Shown here: positions 11,440 through 23,876 of the stretch, one piece after another | Layout: the number at the start of each line of letters is the position of its first letter | Position numbering within the stretch: position 1 is the stretch's first letter | From: Bryoerythrophyllum caledonicum | Lineage: Eukaryota > Streptophyta > Bryopsida > Pottiales > Pottiaceae | Reading direction: 5' to 3' | Assembly: GCA_963971425.1 (NCBI GenBank) | Contig: OZ020526.1 | Coordinates: forward strand, 4,863,976 to 4,927,975 | Length of the DNA: 64,000 bases | Translations under genes and position numbers: made by a program | Notes under the pieces: generated by a model | Told to the model about the DNA's origin: nothing | What the model saw: the letters and a program-made list of their open reading frames with translations, nothing else | Database searches by the model: none

Positions 11440-11900
11440 ATCAGAGGGCTTTGCTCATACGACAAGTACACAAAGACTTGTGACAATTTGGTGTGCAACA
11501 GAGTCATTCAATGTTGGGTAGCCCGTATTGGTCGACTGGCATAGATCAACAGATTGCCATGTATGTTTCTTGGTGTGAGGTGTGTGATCAAGTCCAATCT
11601 AGCTTCCACACTTTATCGCCGTTGTTGCAGCCTTCACCTATTATGGAATTGGACTACCATTGGTCCTAGGATTTTGCCAAACCGCTTGTTGTCATTCCAC
11701 GTGAAACCAAATACATGTTGTTGATGGTGAAGCATTTCAACAAGTGGATTGAGCTTGTGGCACTATGGTAATAATCTATGGAGTTGGCAACCATGGCATT
11801 CCTTGATGGAGTGTTGGCTCGTTTTGGAGCTCTAGCTGATGGTGTTGACAGAGCAAGGGCATGAGGTCCTTGATGCTATTGAAGCTTTGTGTACCAAAGC
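11440..11900 (+). pseudogene. Ty3-type integrase, HHCC finger and part of the core
   Basis: The frame reads RQVHKDL, stop, QFGVQQSHSMLGSPYWS, then MYVSWCEVCDQVQ: the His pair and the C-x2-C of the integrase zinc finger. MELDYHWS, stop, DFAKPL follows, where the first catalytic Asp lies in LDYHW. A block near FLDGVLARFGA corresponds to the F-x4-L-x3-FG-x-P phrase before the second catalytic Asp, which I cannot find intact. Several stops show that it is dead. Confidence 0.7.
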
Positions 11901-12449
11901 TTTGATTGACCACCGTACCACTTCTTGAGATCATCTGGAAAGCGGACGGTTTGGTGGAGCATGTAGTGCAAAATATCAAGCGTTGCCTGCGGAAGTATGG
12001 ATTACTTTTGGCTAGCCACCGTGATTGGGATCTGATGATACCATGGATCAATATAGGATACCGGTTGTAAATTTGGCCAATCTAGAGGTGTAGACTTAAT
12101 GTCTACAAGATCGAGCAGAGTTCTTTGAGCAGAGTTCTTCAAGCAGGCCATTCCGATGGCCATGGAGAATTTATTCATTGTTCAACACCGTGACACCTTG
12201 CGGTACACTTGTATTTGTAGCGATGCCTACCGACATCAGCTGGGACATTTCTCCACGGGGTATTTTATTTATTTGCAGTGTGAGGCACCCACGATGTTGG
12301 ACATCAAGGCAAGGCATACTATTCTTTGTGTTAAGGATGTGTTGCCCAGTGGTATCTTGTTGTTGCAAAGCAAGGATGGCCAAAAGTGTCAAAAGCACTC
12401 CAAGAGTTGTGTTCCTTGTCATTTAGCCGTTGACGACTCCGTTGATCCC

Positions 12450-12620
12450 GAGTTGACTATCGTGCTAGACGGCCTTCTGTATATTGTGTGTGGTGAGAAG
12501 AAGGGTGCGGCTACCATGTTGCTATGTGACCATTGTTAACGTGGATTGCACATGGCTTGCTTAACGCCGCCTCTTTCTACTCTACCTCTTGGGAATTGGA
12601 CTTGTCCTCATTGTTGAAGG
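12450..12620 (+). pseudogene. PHD-like zinc finger at the end of the Ty3 pol remnant
   Basis: The frame reads VCGEKKGAATMLLCDHC, stop (TAA at about 12537), RGLHMACLTPP, then LPLGNWTCPHC. The spacing, with C-D-x-C, then G-x-H-x2-C-L-x-P-P-L, then W-x-C-P-x-C, is that of a PHD finger, a histone-tail reader. Its place downstream of integrase suggests a chromatin-targeting tail in the role that chromodomains play in chromoviruses. That role is inference. Confidence 0.6.
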
Positions 12621-12976
12621 TCTTTGAGCCACGTTTCACCCAATAAAACGGCTTGAATTCTTCATGGATTTGTCACTGTTTGGTGCGTTGTCATCCAGCT
12701 GGAATTCTTGGTTTTGTTTTAAGAATTGGCAATGTAGAAATTGACCAAGAGATTGACAACAAAGTTGCTAAGGCGATTAAAGATGGAACTATATTGCACC
12801 TGGCCTATCCTCTCTTAGTTACTTCTCTATATGCTTATTGATTCGGTGACAACCAAGATCTTCGATTGGATGTGTATAGCTGTTGCAGCGACATTACCGC
12901 AACAATTGTTTTTTTGTGCTATTTGGTCTTAGCTAGTTAGAGGGACTCTTAATCAGCTAGGAGGAGGCACTTGAGT

Positions 12977-13545
12977 ATGTGCTTAGCATAATTGTATTTG
13001 GCTATGTTTTTGTTTATTTGATGTTGGTTGTAATTCTCGATCTGTTGCGTTTAGCAATCTTCTTTTACACAAAAGCTGTCACACGATGCGGCATTGAGTA
13101 CCACACTACATAATACATTGCATAGTGTTAGTGTAGATTAGATAGTTCTAATCTGGACTTGCAAGTGATGTACATTTGTCACACCACATCCGCCCAATGG
13201 ATGTATTTCATCCACTAGGATTTTGGCATGTCTGCATATAGCAGCTTGTACGCGCTTGACTTGACGTCTTTGTCAAGTCAAGCTTTATTAGTGCGTATAG
13301 AGAGTGATTAGTGAATTCATTGCTTGTAAGTGATGGTTTATCATTAAGGAAGGCTCCGCATTCTCTATTTCCGCTCGCACTTGTTGATTCTCCCCTTGCT
13401 GAGTGCAAGACACTTGATTGTTTTATGTGATACATTACATTCTCCTTGAGGGTGTGCTTAGCATTGTTGTGTTTGGCTATGTTTTTTGTTTATTTGATGT
13501 TGGTTGTAATTCTTGATTTGTTGTGTTTAGTGATCTTCCTTTACA
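12977..13545 (+). repeat. Direct repeat of about 90 bases, two copies about 477 bases apart
   Basis: The block starting GTGCTTAGCAT at 12977 and running to about 13075 recurs at about 13454-13545 with roughly 85-90 per cent identity by eye. Shared phrases are TTTGGCTATGTTTTT and TTTGATGTTGGTTGTAATTC. It lies downstream of the Ty3 remnant and could be part of its 3' end. The rest of 12650-14140 holds nothing I recognise. Confidence 0.6.
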
Positions 13546-14143
13546 TGATAGACTTGACCTTGTTGCACCAAACACAATTTTGCTATTCAGAACACAATTT
13601 GCATTTATCTGCACGAATTGACAAGAAACAAAAAAGAAGTAAATACATCAAGATTGTTATTAAGAAACGAGGATGAAATTATTTCCCTCTCATTTTTCTA
13701 TGGAGCATCCATTCAACTCCTTCAATGTCAAAGACCTTCACACTGTAAGTTTCTCTCTTGTGAAGGTTTTTTCGTTTTGGTATCCTTGATGTAGGACTTG
13801 CTCCATTCTATCCTCATATTCATTGTCATTTTTGTTGCTGACTTTTGGCTCCACAAACTTTGTAGGAACAAGCTTCCTCTATGGCGTTTATCCAAAGGCA
13901 TTCATTAGACAAACTCGTAACTTATAAATACTCATAAGTTTTTTTTAAAGTCTAACAAAAAAAATTCTTAAAAAACAAAAAATGCAGTAAAAAAGTGAGA
14001 ATGACGTCATGGCGATATTTCCAAGGCGTATTTTGACTCGGGAGTATGGCCACACGGAAAAATAGAGGGGAATTCATTGTGCACTCATGTAATTTTTTTG
14101 TAAGTCTTCATTGTAGAGAGATCGCACCTAGCATTAAGAAGAT

Positions 14144-14502
14144 TAATGTAACTCCCTCTATAACCAACCAAAATCCATGGCCAACGCCTATAAAATTGGG
14201 GTATATCCAACCTTCTTTCATCCCATTACCACCAACTCAACTCCAAATGGAGGTTTGCTATTAGTCAAGATCCTTACTTTTGGTCGTTGGTTAGGAGGTC
14301 ACCTATTGTTGGCCACCCATTAAACATGGGTGGACAGTTTGAAAATTCATAACTAATTCAGTTTTCATCGGAAAAATTTGAAACCACTTGGGTTGGAATT
14401 ACAATTGTGGTGGCTATCACTAAAAAATAATAGCATAAATATCACCTCTCTACATATATGCACATTCCTTTATTTGTCCGGTTTAGGGAGTTTACTTTAC
14501 TC
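14144..14502 (+). mobile_element. MITE-like element, family with CCACTTGGGTTGGA core
   Basis: The sequence aligns along its length with 59448-59808 (CCTATAAAATTGGGGTATATC, ACCACTTGGGTTGGA, ATGCACATTCCTTTA). The ends here are diverged (TAATGTAACTCCCTC and GGGAGTTTACTTTA), so the limits are approximate. No coding capacity. Confidence 0.6.
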
Positions 14503-14749
14503 GCAATAAGAGGCTTGGCGTAGAGTACACAAGATTTGAACCCCGAATTAAACCAATGGGGTGAAATAATCACATTTCGGATGGATCCTTTGAGAATGAA
14601 TCGTCTGCATTTCATATATTCCATATTTTGGCATTTTGGCATCTTACACCTGGATTTGCCCATGTTTTGGAAGGTGGATATTTAATCCTTGGTCTCACTT
14701 TTGAGGAGAGGCAGGATGTAGGAGTCATTAGCGTAGGGCAAAAGAATTT

Positions 14750-15046
14750 TTGGAGTCTTATCAAGACTTTTTGAAACACAACAATGTATCATTTGACATT
14801 TTCGGCGACTGTCTTGATCAAGCCGGTCCGTCAAATGATGCTGCACCAGAGCTTAATCTTGATGAATTGGTTGATCTAGATCTTGATGAATTGATAAATC
14901 TGCATTCCGGGTATGTTAATATGGCGGCGCTTCTTCATGTGCACCAAGAGCGATGCCTTGCATTGCAGGAGCAGATTTGTGGTTTCCCACTTTGGGCACT
15001 GGATAGCGAGCTGGAGCAAGAGGTCCTTGATTATAATGAGAGGTAG
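14750..15046 (+). CDS. Hypothetical acidic protein fragment
   Basis: The open frame gives about 98 residues, including LDELVDLDLDELINL and GAP-free amphipathic stretches such as ERCLALQEQICGFPLWAL. The reading continues past the stop at 15044 into a tandem LLEIEYHE repeat in the next frame. I recognise no domain. It may be an exon of an unannotated gene, a transposon protein piece, or chance. Confidence 0.25.
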   Translation: MESYQDFLKHNNVSFDIFGDCLDQAGPSNDAAPELNLDELVDLDLDELINLHSGYVNMAALLHVHQERCLALQEQICGFPLWALDSELEQEVLDYNER

Positions 15047-15112
15047 GTTGCTAGAGATTGAGTACCATGAGTTGCTAGAGATTGAGTACCATGAGTTACT
15101 AGAGATTGTTTG
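15040..15112 (+). repeat. 24-base tandem repeat, about 2.7 units
   Basis: The unit GTTGCTAGAGATTGAGTACC plus ATGA repeats in register. It encodes LLEIEYHE in one frame, so a coding origin is possible. Confidence 0.8.
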
Positions 15113-15199
15113 CCAACAAAGTCATGAATTTAACGTTGACGTTGCTTGTTCGCCAACAAAGTCACTATTTCAATATCTGTTAATGTGTAATTAGTTGAG

Positions 15200-16686
15200 A
15201 ATTGCTTTCCAAATTGACTTCTATGAAACAATGCATCTTCAGTTCTCTTTTATGTTAGTAATATCAAATCTAAAGAAATTGCTTCCCTTCCTACCTCATC
15301 TATGTGGTTCTTATCCAATTTTTTTAAGATTATTGTTGAACCCTCTAACTTGGTTGCCCTACAGCTCTTCCAACCTCATCTTGGTGGTAAAATAAATGAA
15401 TAAAAAAATGAAAGATGACAGGAGCCTCCACTTCTGGTGAAAGAATTTGTGCTCATCCTCTTACTTGTGGGTGTGTGGATGTAAAGAGAAGGAACATGCA
15501 CAAAGTGAGGATCTTTAGGATTTTAAGAAGATTATCTAGAGTTTTAAAGAATCTATAGGGTTCAAGGAAATCTTTACGGTTCAAAGAATATTTTGTGTTG
15601 TTAGAAAATTTGCCAAGAGTATCAATGAATTCTCTAAGTTCTGAGAGGAATATATACAATATTATAGGAATCATCACGGTTCTTTCTATGTATGTTGGAG
15701 GGTAGCCAACAAATTTTATTTTATTTTAATTGCATATTGATTGGAAATTTGGCTGTATGTGCACTTTTGTACTGTATAGGACATGAATTTCAAACATAAG
15801 ATATTTTTTGGGTCCATGATTGACAATTTTATTACATTTTGTTAATTATTCATAATGGGCTTTGAAACATTTTGGTAGAAATTGTGGATGGTAATACTAA
15901 AGTTCACATGCATTTCATCAATAATCTAGATGAAGAAGCCTATCATGGATAGTGATGCTGCCAAATGGATGAAAATATGTTTATATCCAATATTTATTGA
16001 AATATCTGACAATAGAATAAACTTCAATGTTTTTATTCAAGTGAGTATCGGTGAGATATGAAAAAATCAATAGAAAAGCATAAGGCGGAGGACACTACTT
16101 CTTTGTAAGAATCACTTTGATGAGATTGACTTCACAAAAACCACTTTTATTAGATTGAGAAAATGCACACTACAAAAAAATTGAAAGAACAACTTGGATT
16201 TAGGGTTAAAACTCTATGGGTTTATGCAAACTTGCACCATGTTTAACTGCACCTTTGTTGATGCAGTATACTCATCTCCTATTTATAAAACATTATAATG
16301 AGGAAGTTTGTTGATGAGAAAGAGACCTATCTAATGAGCAAGTCAAAATCTATTTATTTCTATCTTCTCTTATCTTATACTATTAAAGAAGCCTCATTAT
16401 AATATTGTCCTATTTCCTTTTTGAATGTTACTCCACTTCGTTGATGCCATATCTCCCAGTAATTCAATATACAAACCACAAAAGAAAGGAGTATTAAAGA
16501 AAACAAGTGGTGCAGCGATTTCAAACCTTGAATTGAGAATTATGACATAGTTTGGTACTAAATTGATAGGAAATTGAATGAGGATGAGGTTGCCAAGCAT
16601 TGCGGTGCTCAACTGTAGGGAATTGGGCGTGGACGCCAATGCTGTGGTTTGTGCCATCACTTTCACATATATTGCAAGACCAACTA
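15200..16686. other. No gene recognised
   Basis: A/T-rich sequence. At about 15500-15680 a phrase near AGGATTTTAAGAA/TCAAGGAATCTTTAC recurs in degenerate form. No coding signal found. Confidence 0.4.
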
Positions 16687-16903
16687 CACTAAAGATCACA
16701 TTTTGTGTAATGCTCAGTAAATGACTTGTAAATGCGATAAGTTTTTACTTTAAGTGAATATTTTTACCAACTATGTTTATAATGATCCCCTTATTTGAAT
16801 ACTATAGAGAGTTGTGCTCTTGGTAAAAATTGGCATCAAGAGTAAAATCTTATCACATTTACAAGTCATTTACTGAGCATTACACTAAATGTGATCTTTA
16901 GTG
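16687..16903. mobile_element. MITE with CACTAAA ends and TA flanks
   Basis: The 217-base element starts CACTAAAGATCACATTT and ends in its inverted complement. The inverted repeats extend about 55 bases into the element (CAGTAAATGACTTGTAAATG on the left is mirrored on the right). TA lies on both sides. A second member sits at 63613-63813. Confidence 0.8.
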
Positions 16904-17402
16904 TACTACTCAAAATCTGAGCTCAAAACACATTCCAATCCTTGTATCAGAGCTTGCAAACTAGATACAGATGCTCATGTTCCTTTATCATATCCAAACT
17001 GTTCCTTCACCATCCCAAAACAAGGTACCCTACGTGTTGGTCAGGTTCATACATAATTAATTCAAAATGGAGGGTGCCCAATTTTTTTTGAAAAGATAAA
17101 ATATTTGTCTCAGGTGATATCCATATAATGCCAAGGTCATACCCTTATAATATTTAGACAATACTTATGTAATACCTTGGTGATACCCATTGTGTCTAAA
17201 CCACTATGTTAAAAAGAAATAATTGGTTTGTACAAGGGGTGTCCAAACCAAACCAATGCGTACGGAACTATCCTTCCCACGTTGAGAACAACCAGAGGTC
17301 TTATAGTATTTATTAAATATTGATGATAAATTACATAATAAAATAGATTAATTACAAATGAACATGTTTAGTTTTTAAAAAAAATTATGGTATACCTTTG
17401 AG

Positions 17403-17527
17403 AAGAGGAAGTAGTACCATACTACTGATTCTTTGTCTGATGGACGTCAACTTAGTTGTAAAATGAACAGACACTCTATTCACGCCGACCTCCATCGCAA
17501 ACCAAAGTTCTTCTTCTTCTTCTTACT
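17403..17527 (+). mobile_element. LINE 3' end fragment
   Basis: The sequence GAAGAGGAAGTAGTACC through GAACAGACACTCTATTCACG and a short TTC run aligns with the last 130 bases of LINE copy 1 (1650-1779). The hairpin is decayed here. It is either a strongly 5'-truncated LINE copy or a SINE that borrowed this end. Confidence 0.65.
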
Positions 17528-17529
17528 AA

Positions 17530-18589
17530 ATTTAAAGGATGAAAACTTGAGTTAAACATTCATCCAATTGGATGAACTTTGTGTATGTAGGGTTTGACAT
17601 TGTCCGTCATGTGACTTCTATCGGGTCTTTTGTTGTTCACCGATCATCAGCGTAGCTAAGGTGCAAGAGAGCGACCAAGCATGCTTAGTAAAGGCGTAGG
17701 AAGGGGACAAATTGATAAGAGTGTACTTGATGTACAGATGCAACACTGATATGAGTGAAAAAAGCTATGAAAACATTTCTCAGTGGCACTAGATGAACAG
17801 ATTATGCAGTTTCTTATATCGACCTTTGATTTTTGAAATGAATAGTTACCCAAGAATGACCATCTACACCATTCACTGAATATAGTGTGGATGCATTGGC
17901 AATGTGGGTGAATAATGATGTGGACCACATCAATTTTGGTTTTGGAACAAAATTTATGTGGACAAATAATTTATAACATTTGACATGCCGCTCATTGCCA
18001 CTCACCGCCACTCACTACCAAATATCTTCCACTCCCTGCCGCTCACTGCCACCTCTCTATCAATCCACATCAATATTGTCTCAACAATTTTGAAACATCC
18101 TACACTATTTTCTGAGGTACATGATTTTATGTGGATTGAGAATTGAGGTGGACAACTGTAAGTTGCGTATACAAGAATTAGTGGAGGTATTTTGAAATAG
18201 TCTGGTCGACAATATATACAGTGAACGACAACGAATTCCAAACTGGCTGAAATTAGGTGGAAAACTACAAGAAAAATTAGGTTACTAATAATACAATGTT
18301 AAATTGAAATATATATTGAAATTTACCGAGAATGTAGAGCAACATAATGAGTATTTAGCCACCTTTTGAGATGATATCCATGGGTACAACATAGGTATAT
18401 CATGAGTATGACCTAGAAATAATACGGGTAATGTAGGATATGGCCTAGGTATCTCCACACATGATACCTAGGCTTGACTATGATACCTGTGCTTGAATAT
18501 GCTTCATACCACATGTTGTAGCATTTCACCTTATTTTCAGAAATTGATTGTGGGATCGCTAGTGAACGGTGCACTCATGAGCTCGTCAC
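17530..18589. other. No gene recognised; short tandem repeat at about 17988-18055
   Basis: A degenerate GCCACTCACC/GCCGCTCACT repeat (four or five units) occupies 17988-18055. Further on, at 18370-18510, phrases like GATACCTAGG and GGTATATCATG recur. I see no gene. Confidence 0.4.
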
Positions 18590-18880
18590 GAGTAAGGTAA
18601 GCCCCTCTAAAACCGACAAGTTAAGGAATGAGCATATATGGAAAAAGGAGATAATTATACTATTATTTTTCAGTGATAGCCAGTAGAATTAAAATTCCAA
18701 CCCAAGTGATTTCATATTTTTCCAATGAAAATTGAATTAGTTATGAATGGTCAAACTGTGCACCATATTTAGTGGGTGGCCAGCAGTGGGTACCCCCCAT
18801 AACCAACGACCAATAACAAGGCTCTTGACTTATAGAAAACCTCCATTTGGAGCTGAGTTGGTGGTAATGGGATGGAAGGA
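18590..18880 (-). mobile_element. MITE-like element, inverted and truncated copy of the 59448-59808 family
   Basis: The reverse complement aligns with 59448-59808. The end AAGGTAAGCCCCTCTAAAAC and the core TCCAACCCAAGTGATTTCAT are present. The GGGGTATATCC part is missing, so this copy is truncated. Confidence 0.6.
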
Positions 18881-18889
18881 GAGGATGTC

Positions 18890-21105
18890 TAACTAAGTGA
18901 GAAGTGGGATCTGGTGAGTGTTGCGTAAGGGAAGGAACTGCAGATCTGCAAGAATAGTGTAGAGAGGGCTGGCCTCTACACAAACCCTAATTCTTGATTA
19001 GTCTTGTAGTGTGTAGAGCTGCGGAGAGATAAGGAAAAAAATTCTATTGACAGGGCTTGATCGCAAGAGAATCACGGCTATTCTCACCTCTCCTCGCGCG
19101 CTAGACGGCAAGACTCGTAGATCGTGAGGAAGGGCAAATCTGGAGCAAAGCTGGGCCAATGTTGGTTCCTCCCGATCTGCGAACTATGGATAGAAGCCGT
19201 GTGTTCTGAGTGCAGACGCCTAGGGTAGTGATCCTCATTTCCCTGATCTTGAGGTAGAATAGATTCGAAGTTGGAGAGAGAAAAGAAATCTGAAGCATTT
19301 GGGTTGGTGTTGACCTGTCTCTACTTTGAATCCCTCGACTCACGGACGTGCAACGATTGCACTCAATTGAGAACATGAACATCATGATCTACTTGCACAA
19401 TAGGATCTAGGTCGAGAAACTGAGGAGTCATATGCTTCAGCCCTAAACCTACATCAACTGCCGCGCTAAATCTGCAGATGCATTAAGTTTAAGTACTAGC
19501 CTGTGGAGCAGGATTGGTGTAGATAAAGGATTCGACATAAATGTTGAACTCATGTCTTATAGTCTGTAATCCCAACCAGCTAGTCACGTTAACCTTGTAG
19601 TCACCTTTGAAAGATTTATCATCATTGCTCTACACGCACTCTCCTGCAACAGGAACCAGACACACATACCGAGCAAACTTGAAACAAAAGCACAACTCTA
19701 TCTCTTGGCAAACTGCACCTTGTAATATAGAAAATTCAACCAAACACCAGAACAACCCCAACAATTCAAATCTATTGGTTTAATTCGTGAATGGATCTTT
19801 TCGTTAGTGTGGGATATAGTTTTAACGTCACATGTGTTAAGTAATTGGGTTTACTCTTAAATTATTCTAGGGTATGCTCTTTAGGACTTTTTAGAGACCA
19901 GGTATCACTCTTAACCCAGTCAAATAGATTGTAACCGTAATCCAGTAGATAGTAATCGTGATCAAGTTGATAGTTACCGTGCTCGTGGATTCATTGACCC
20001 TTAACCCTTATGATGTTGTGAACGGAAATTAGAGTTTGCAGCTTATCTCATGCAAGCTCCCCCTTAACTCTTAAACCTCCGTCCTCACATCAATGTTTAC
20101 CAACCTTCTTTAGAGGTTTCTGCGTATGTAGAATGCATTAATCACACAATACAGACTTCACTTTAGTCAACTCACATCCATGGCTTCGACTCATAATTCA
20201 TATTGATATTATCTACTCGATGAAGGGTGATCAATCCCTTACTGATTGCAATAATTTACAATATGCTATCGCCGCTATGGTCATGTGATTAATTATGAGC
20301 CTCCTTTATAACTTAGTTAGCTACACTATCATCAAATAGAATATATTTGTATTAATCATCGACATTACATAATGGCTATTCTCTGTCTATCAACTCTTTG
20401 GATCTTTTCGTGCAGTGATGTTTTCTGTCCACATGCGCACACATCCAGTTGATAATCACTTATGCCATAGTTATCATAGGGTCGTCACCTCTATAATTAA
20501 CTTTTCTTATAATCCAGTAGATAGTCACGGCTGTAACTCCGGACAGGCCTCGACAGTACTTGGACTTCTTTCTTAATTGACTTGATGACACTTTCCAAGA
20601 CGATTATCTCTTTACTCGACCTCTACCTCTCGTGACTCAACCATTGTCTATTCTACATCTCTAGTTCACGAACTCCCGCAATCAGTTAGTATGTAAACAA
20701 ATCAATTAGATAAGTCACAGTTCACAGCAAACGTATCCAACCTTGCAACATGCATCCAGTAGATCACAACATCGACTTGATATCATGTATAATAGCAATT
20801 CAGTTGATGAGAACTACACAACAACATCACTATATATGAAAAGTCTACAATCGAAAGAGTGATCAATTGGATATGAAACAAAGTGGTGACTATTACTCAA
20901 AGATCTATCGCTAAGGTGCAAAGTATATAGTGTTTTCTCCCTCGTTTATTCTCTATCTTTATAGTCCCAGGTAGTTACGTCTCCGTACCTCTTTAAATCT
21001 TAACTACCAGCCGAACCTCTTCCTATCTTAACTACCAAAACTGCATAATTCATCCAATGGATTCACTTTATCATTTGCTTTTAATATCCAGTTGATAATA
21101 AGTCG
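18890..21105. other. No gene recognised; 21-base tandem repeat at about 19919-19986
   Basis: Three degenerate 21-base units (AGTAGATAGTAATCGTGATC-like) lie at 19919-19986. Phrases CAGTAGAT and AGTTGATA recur through 20500-21080. Nothing resembles a gene, and no LTR pair was found. Confidence 0.4.
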
Positions 21106-22380
21106 ATGTTCACATCAAAACTAAGAAAACATCATCAAATTGAAAATATTACTACTACACACCCCCACCTCCAAGATCAGCAAAGTTCACACAAAGACCA
21201 AAGGTATATCAAACCAAACTCCACACAAGTTCAATTCTCATTTGTTACTCACATTGTGGTATCTGTTTTACATTGCATGCTATGCTTTAGCTAATACTAC
21301 CTGCTATCAAGTCGAGGACCTACACCCTACACCAAAACTAACCCTAACACAGGAAGAACACAGAAAACAAATCAGAAAAATGAAAACGTTGTATGTGTAC
21401 TATTAGTCTTAACATGCAGACACACAACTTGTAACGGCATCACCAACCAGCAGCGGTTTGAAGCTCACAACGGCCACAAGCAACAGGAGCTACCCGTACC
21501 AAAACTCACAAACTTGCAACAAACCTGCAAGGTCGCATAAGACGAAGCCAAGCTGTCCAGTGCTCCAACCTCGTCGACCACACTCAAAAGCAGGTTGAGA
21601 GGATCAACATGCAAGCCATGCAAGCAGCCAAAGGATCAAACAAACCCATCCTCAAACACTAGTGCCACAGTATCGTGGACTGTACTCTGAAGCGGGCATA
21701 AATAGATCAGCAAGCAAGGATCACATCTAGATACGTGCTACACCAGCCGCAACAAGATCCAGACATACACACCAAGCATACAAGAAACAAAAACACAACC
21801 ACACCTTCCGGCAGACTACATCCCCACCCCCAAGTTCAACGAAGTCCACACAGCGACCAAAGGTACATCAAACCATACTCTGCACAAGTTGAGTTTTCAT
21901 TTCCTACTAACATCAAGGTACGCGTTTTACATTGCGTGCTATGCCTCAGTTAATATTACCTTTTATCAAGTCAAGGAGCTAAACTTGGCACTAAAAATAA
22001 CCTTAATAGAGAAAGAACTCATTAAACAAATACGAAATAACGAAAACGTTGCATGTGTATTGTTAGTGTCAACGTGTAGACACACAACTTGTAAAGGCAC
22101 CACCAACCAACAACGGTTTGAAGCTCACAATGAGCCCAATCAACAGGTCACATTAGATAAAGCCAAGGTTCCCAACGCCCCAGCCTCGTTGACCACACTC
22201 CAAAGAAGGCTGAGAAGATCAGCATACAAGCCATGCAAGCAGCCAAAGGATCAATCAAACTCATCCCCGAACGCTAGTACCATAGTAGACTGTAGCGTGG
22301 ACTATACTCTGGAGTGGGCAAAAAAGACCAGGAAGCAAGGATCACATCCGGACACCTATTGCACCACCTGTAACATGTAA
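21106..22380 (+). repeat. Two direct repeats of about 650 bases (putative LINE 5' region)
   Basis: A unit from about 21140 to 21740 recurs from about 21800 to 22380 with fair identity by eye. Shared landmarks are GACCAAAGGTA, TTTTACATTGC, AGACACACAACTTGTAA, CGGTTTGAAGCTCACAA and GCAAGGATCACATC. Tandem monomers upstream of ORF1 are known in some LINE promoters, so this may be a duplicated promoter unit. The open frames inside differ between units and are not convincing genes. Confidence 0.6.
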
Positions 22381-23876
22381 GTCCCCTTACCACACTCATG
22401 TACTTGGCAGTTTATTTCAAAACAGGGTTATACACACACGGACTCGCTTCTTTGTATGTGAGTTTGGCTGTAATTACTTTAACCCACATAAGTTACATAC
22501 CTCCCCCACACTAAACCACAAAAATACCAACACAATCCCCTTTTGCTATAACTCTACTAAAATCTTAACAAACATAATCACCAACATAAAACGAGTGATA
22601 AGCCTAAAGTTTCCTTTCATAATAAAATAAACAACACCATTAAACTAAAACAACCAAAAAATAGACAAGCATCCTTGCTTTGCTTTGTTGGAATTGTTTG
22701 GGTGTAGCTGGGACAGAACTAGAGCATCAGCCGTTATGCTGGTGACCAAGGAAAGACCAAGAGCAATCCAAAAAAAACGACCCCTCCTTGCAGCACCCTC
22801 ATACAGAAGCTAGGCGGTCGAAAGGAGGCGTGCAACAAATGGAAGACATTGCCCCAACAACAAACAAGAAAAAAAGAAAGGCTCCAACCACGACTCCATC
22901 ACAAGCAAGGCAAGGAGAAAAGGCACCAAGTACCCAAAAATCAAAACAAAGCAAGAGAGCATCAAGCAACCCCATCAGGTTTGATATATAAACTCTACTC
23001 TAACACATCAAAATTGTGCTAAGTTACAAGAATAATATGTCACCCATCTATACTCCTAGATGATCCTTAAACAACATTAAGAACCCCTACCCTATCATAT
23101 ACATTAGATATTACATAAAAACATCTATGTCCCATAGAGATCCTAATGCTAAATCCATAATCACATAAGTTATACAATACACTAAGAGGTTCAAGTCTCT
23201 TAAAATCTCTAGAAAATGCTTCCAAACCACATTGTCCTTGCAAATTGCTAAAATATGTAGCTTACATTGTAAAACATGGTGGCAGTATCTTCTTCCACAA
23301 GTCACACAAATTGGTAGAATGGATAGCTCACATGTAATACCCTCTAATATAATAAGAAAAGAACCAATAGTAATACGATACTAGTACATTACAATATGGT
23401 GCAAAGTTGCATCAACATTGATGTACACTTATCCCTTATATTGCATAAATCAAAGCACATTATGGTATTACATGTTTGTATTCCAAATCCTTACTCCTCA
23501 CCTGTACAACCCACACCCTACAGTGTGGGAAGGTGAGGGTAATTGGAGCAAACGAATCAACATGCCAACACCAAACAAATGGTTCCTCACACAAACATAT
23601 ATAAATCTCATTCCCTGAGTATTATCTCAAACTATGCATACGAGGAAATGTTGTGCTCAACAGAACAACTACACTAGTTGGCATACCCACACTGGCAATA
23701 CAAGCTCAAGTGGAATCCAAGTGGATCTTCCCTTGACCTCAAAATTGCAACAAAACTATTCTCCACAATATCCACGTACAATCCACACCTTATTGTGTGG
23801 GAGGGGACTTGGCATAAAGACAAAGAGGATATCTGCAAACAAAACTTCTTACACATATTTTATTGTACATACAAGA
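22381..23876 (+). other. Putative LINE 5' leader; small direct repeat at 23490-23870
   Basis: A basic open frame at 22788-22991 (KKKRKAPTTTPSQ) has no clear homology. At 23490-23620 and again at 23745-23870 a phrase near GTACAACCCACACC, then GTGTGGGAAGG, recurs; each copy can fold because CCACACC faces GGTGTGG-like sequence. I see no other gene. Confidence 0.4.

Larger units (their letters stand above)
10680..12640 (+). mobile_element. Ty3-type LTR retrotransposon, pol remnant
   Basis: The order RT end, RNase H, integrase zinc finger, integrase core, then a PHD-like finger can be followed on the plus strand through frameshifts and stops. I found no LTR pair. The pol order RT, RNase H, integrase places it with Ty3 elements rather than Ty1/copia. 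Confidence 0.75.

Noticed and set aside
19101-19385. Minus-strand frame of 94 residues near a GC-richer patch
   Set aside because: No recognisable motif and no supporting splice structure; left unassigned.
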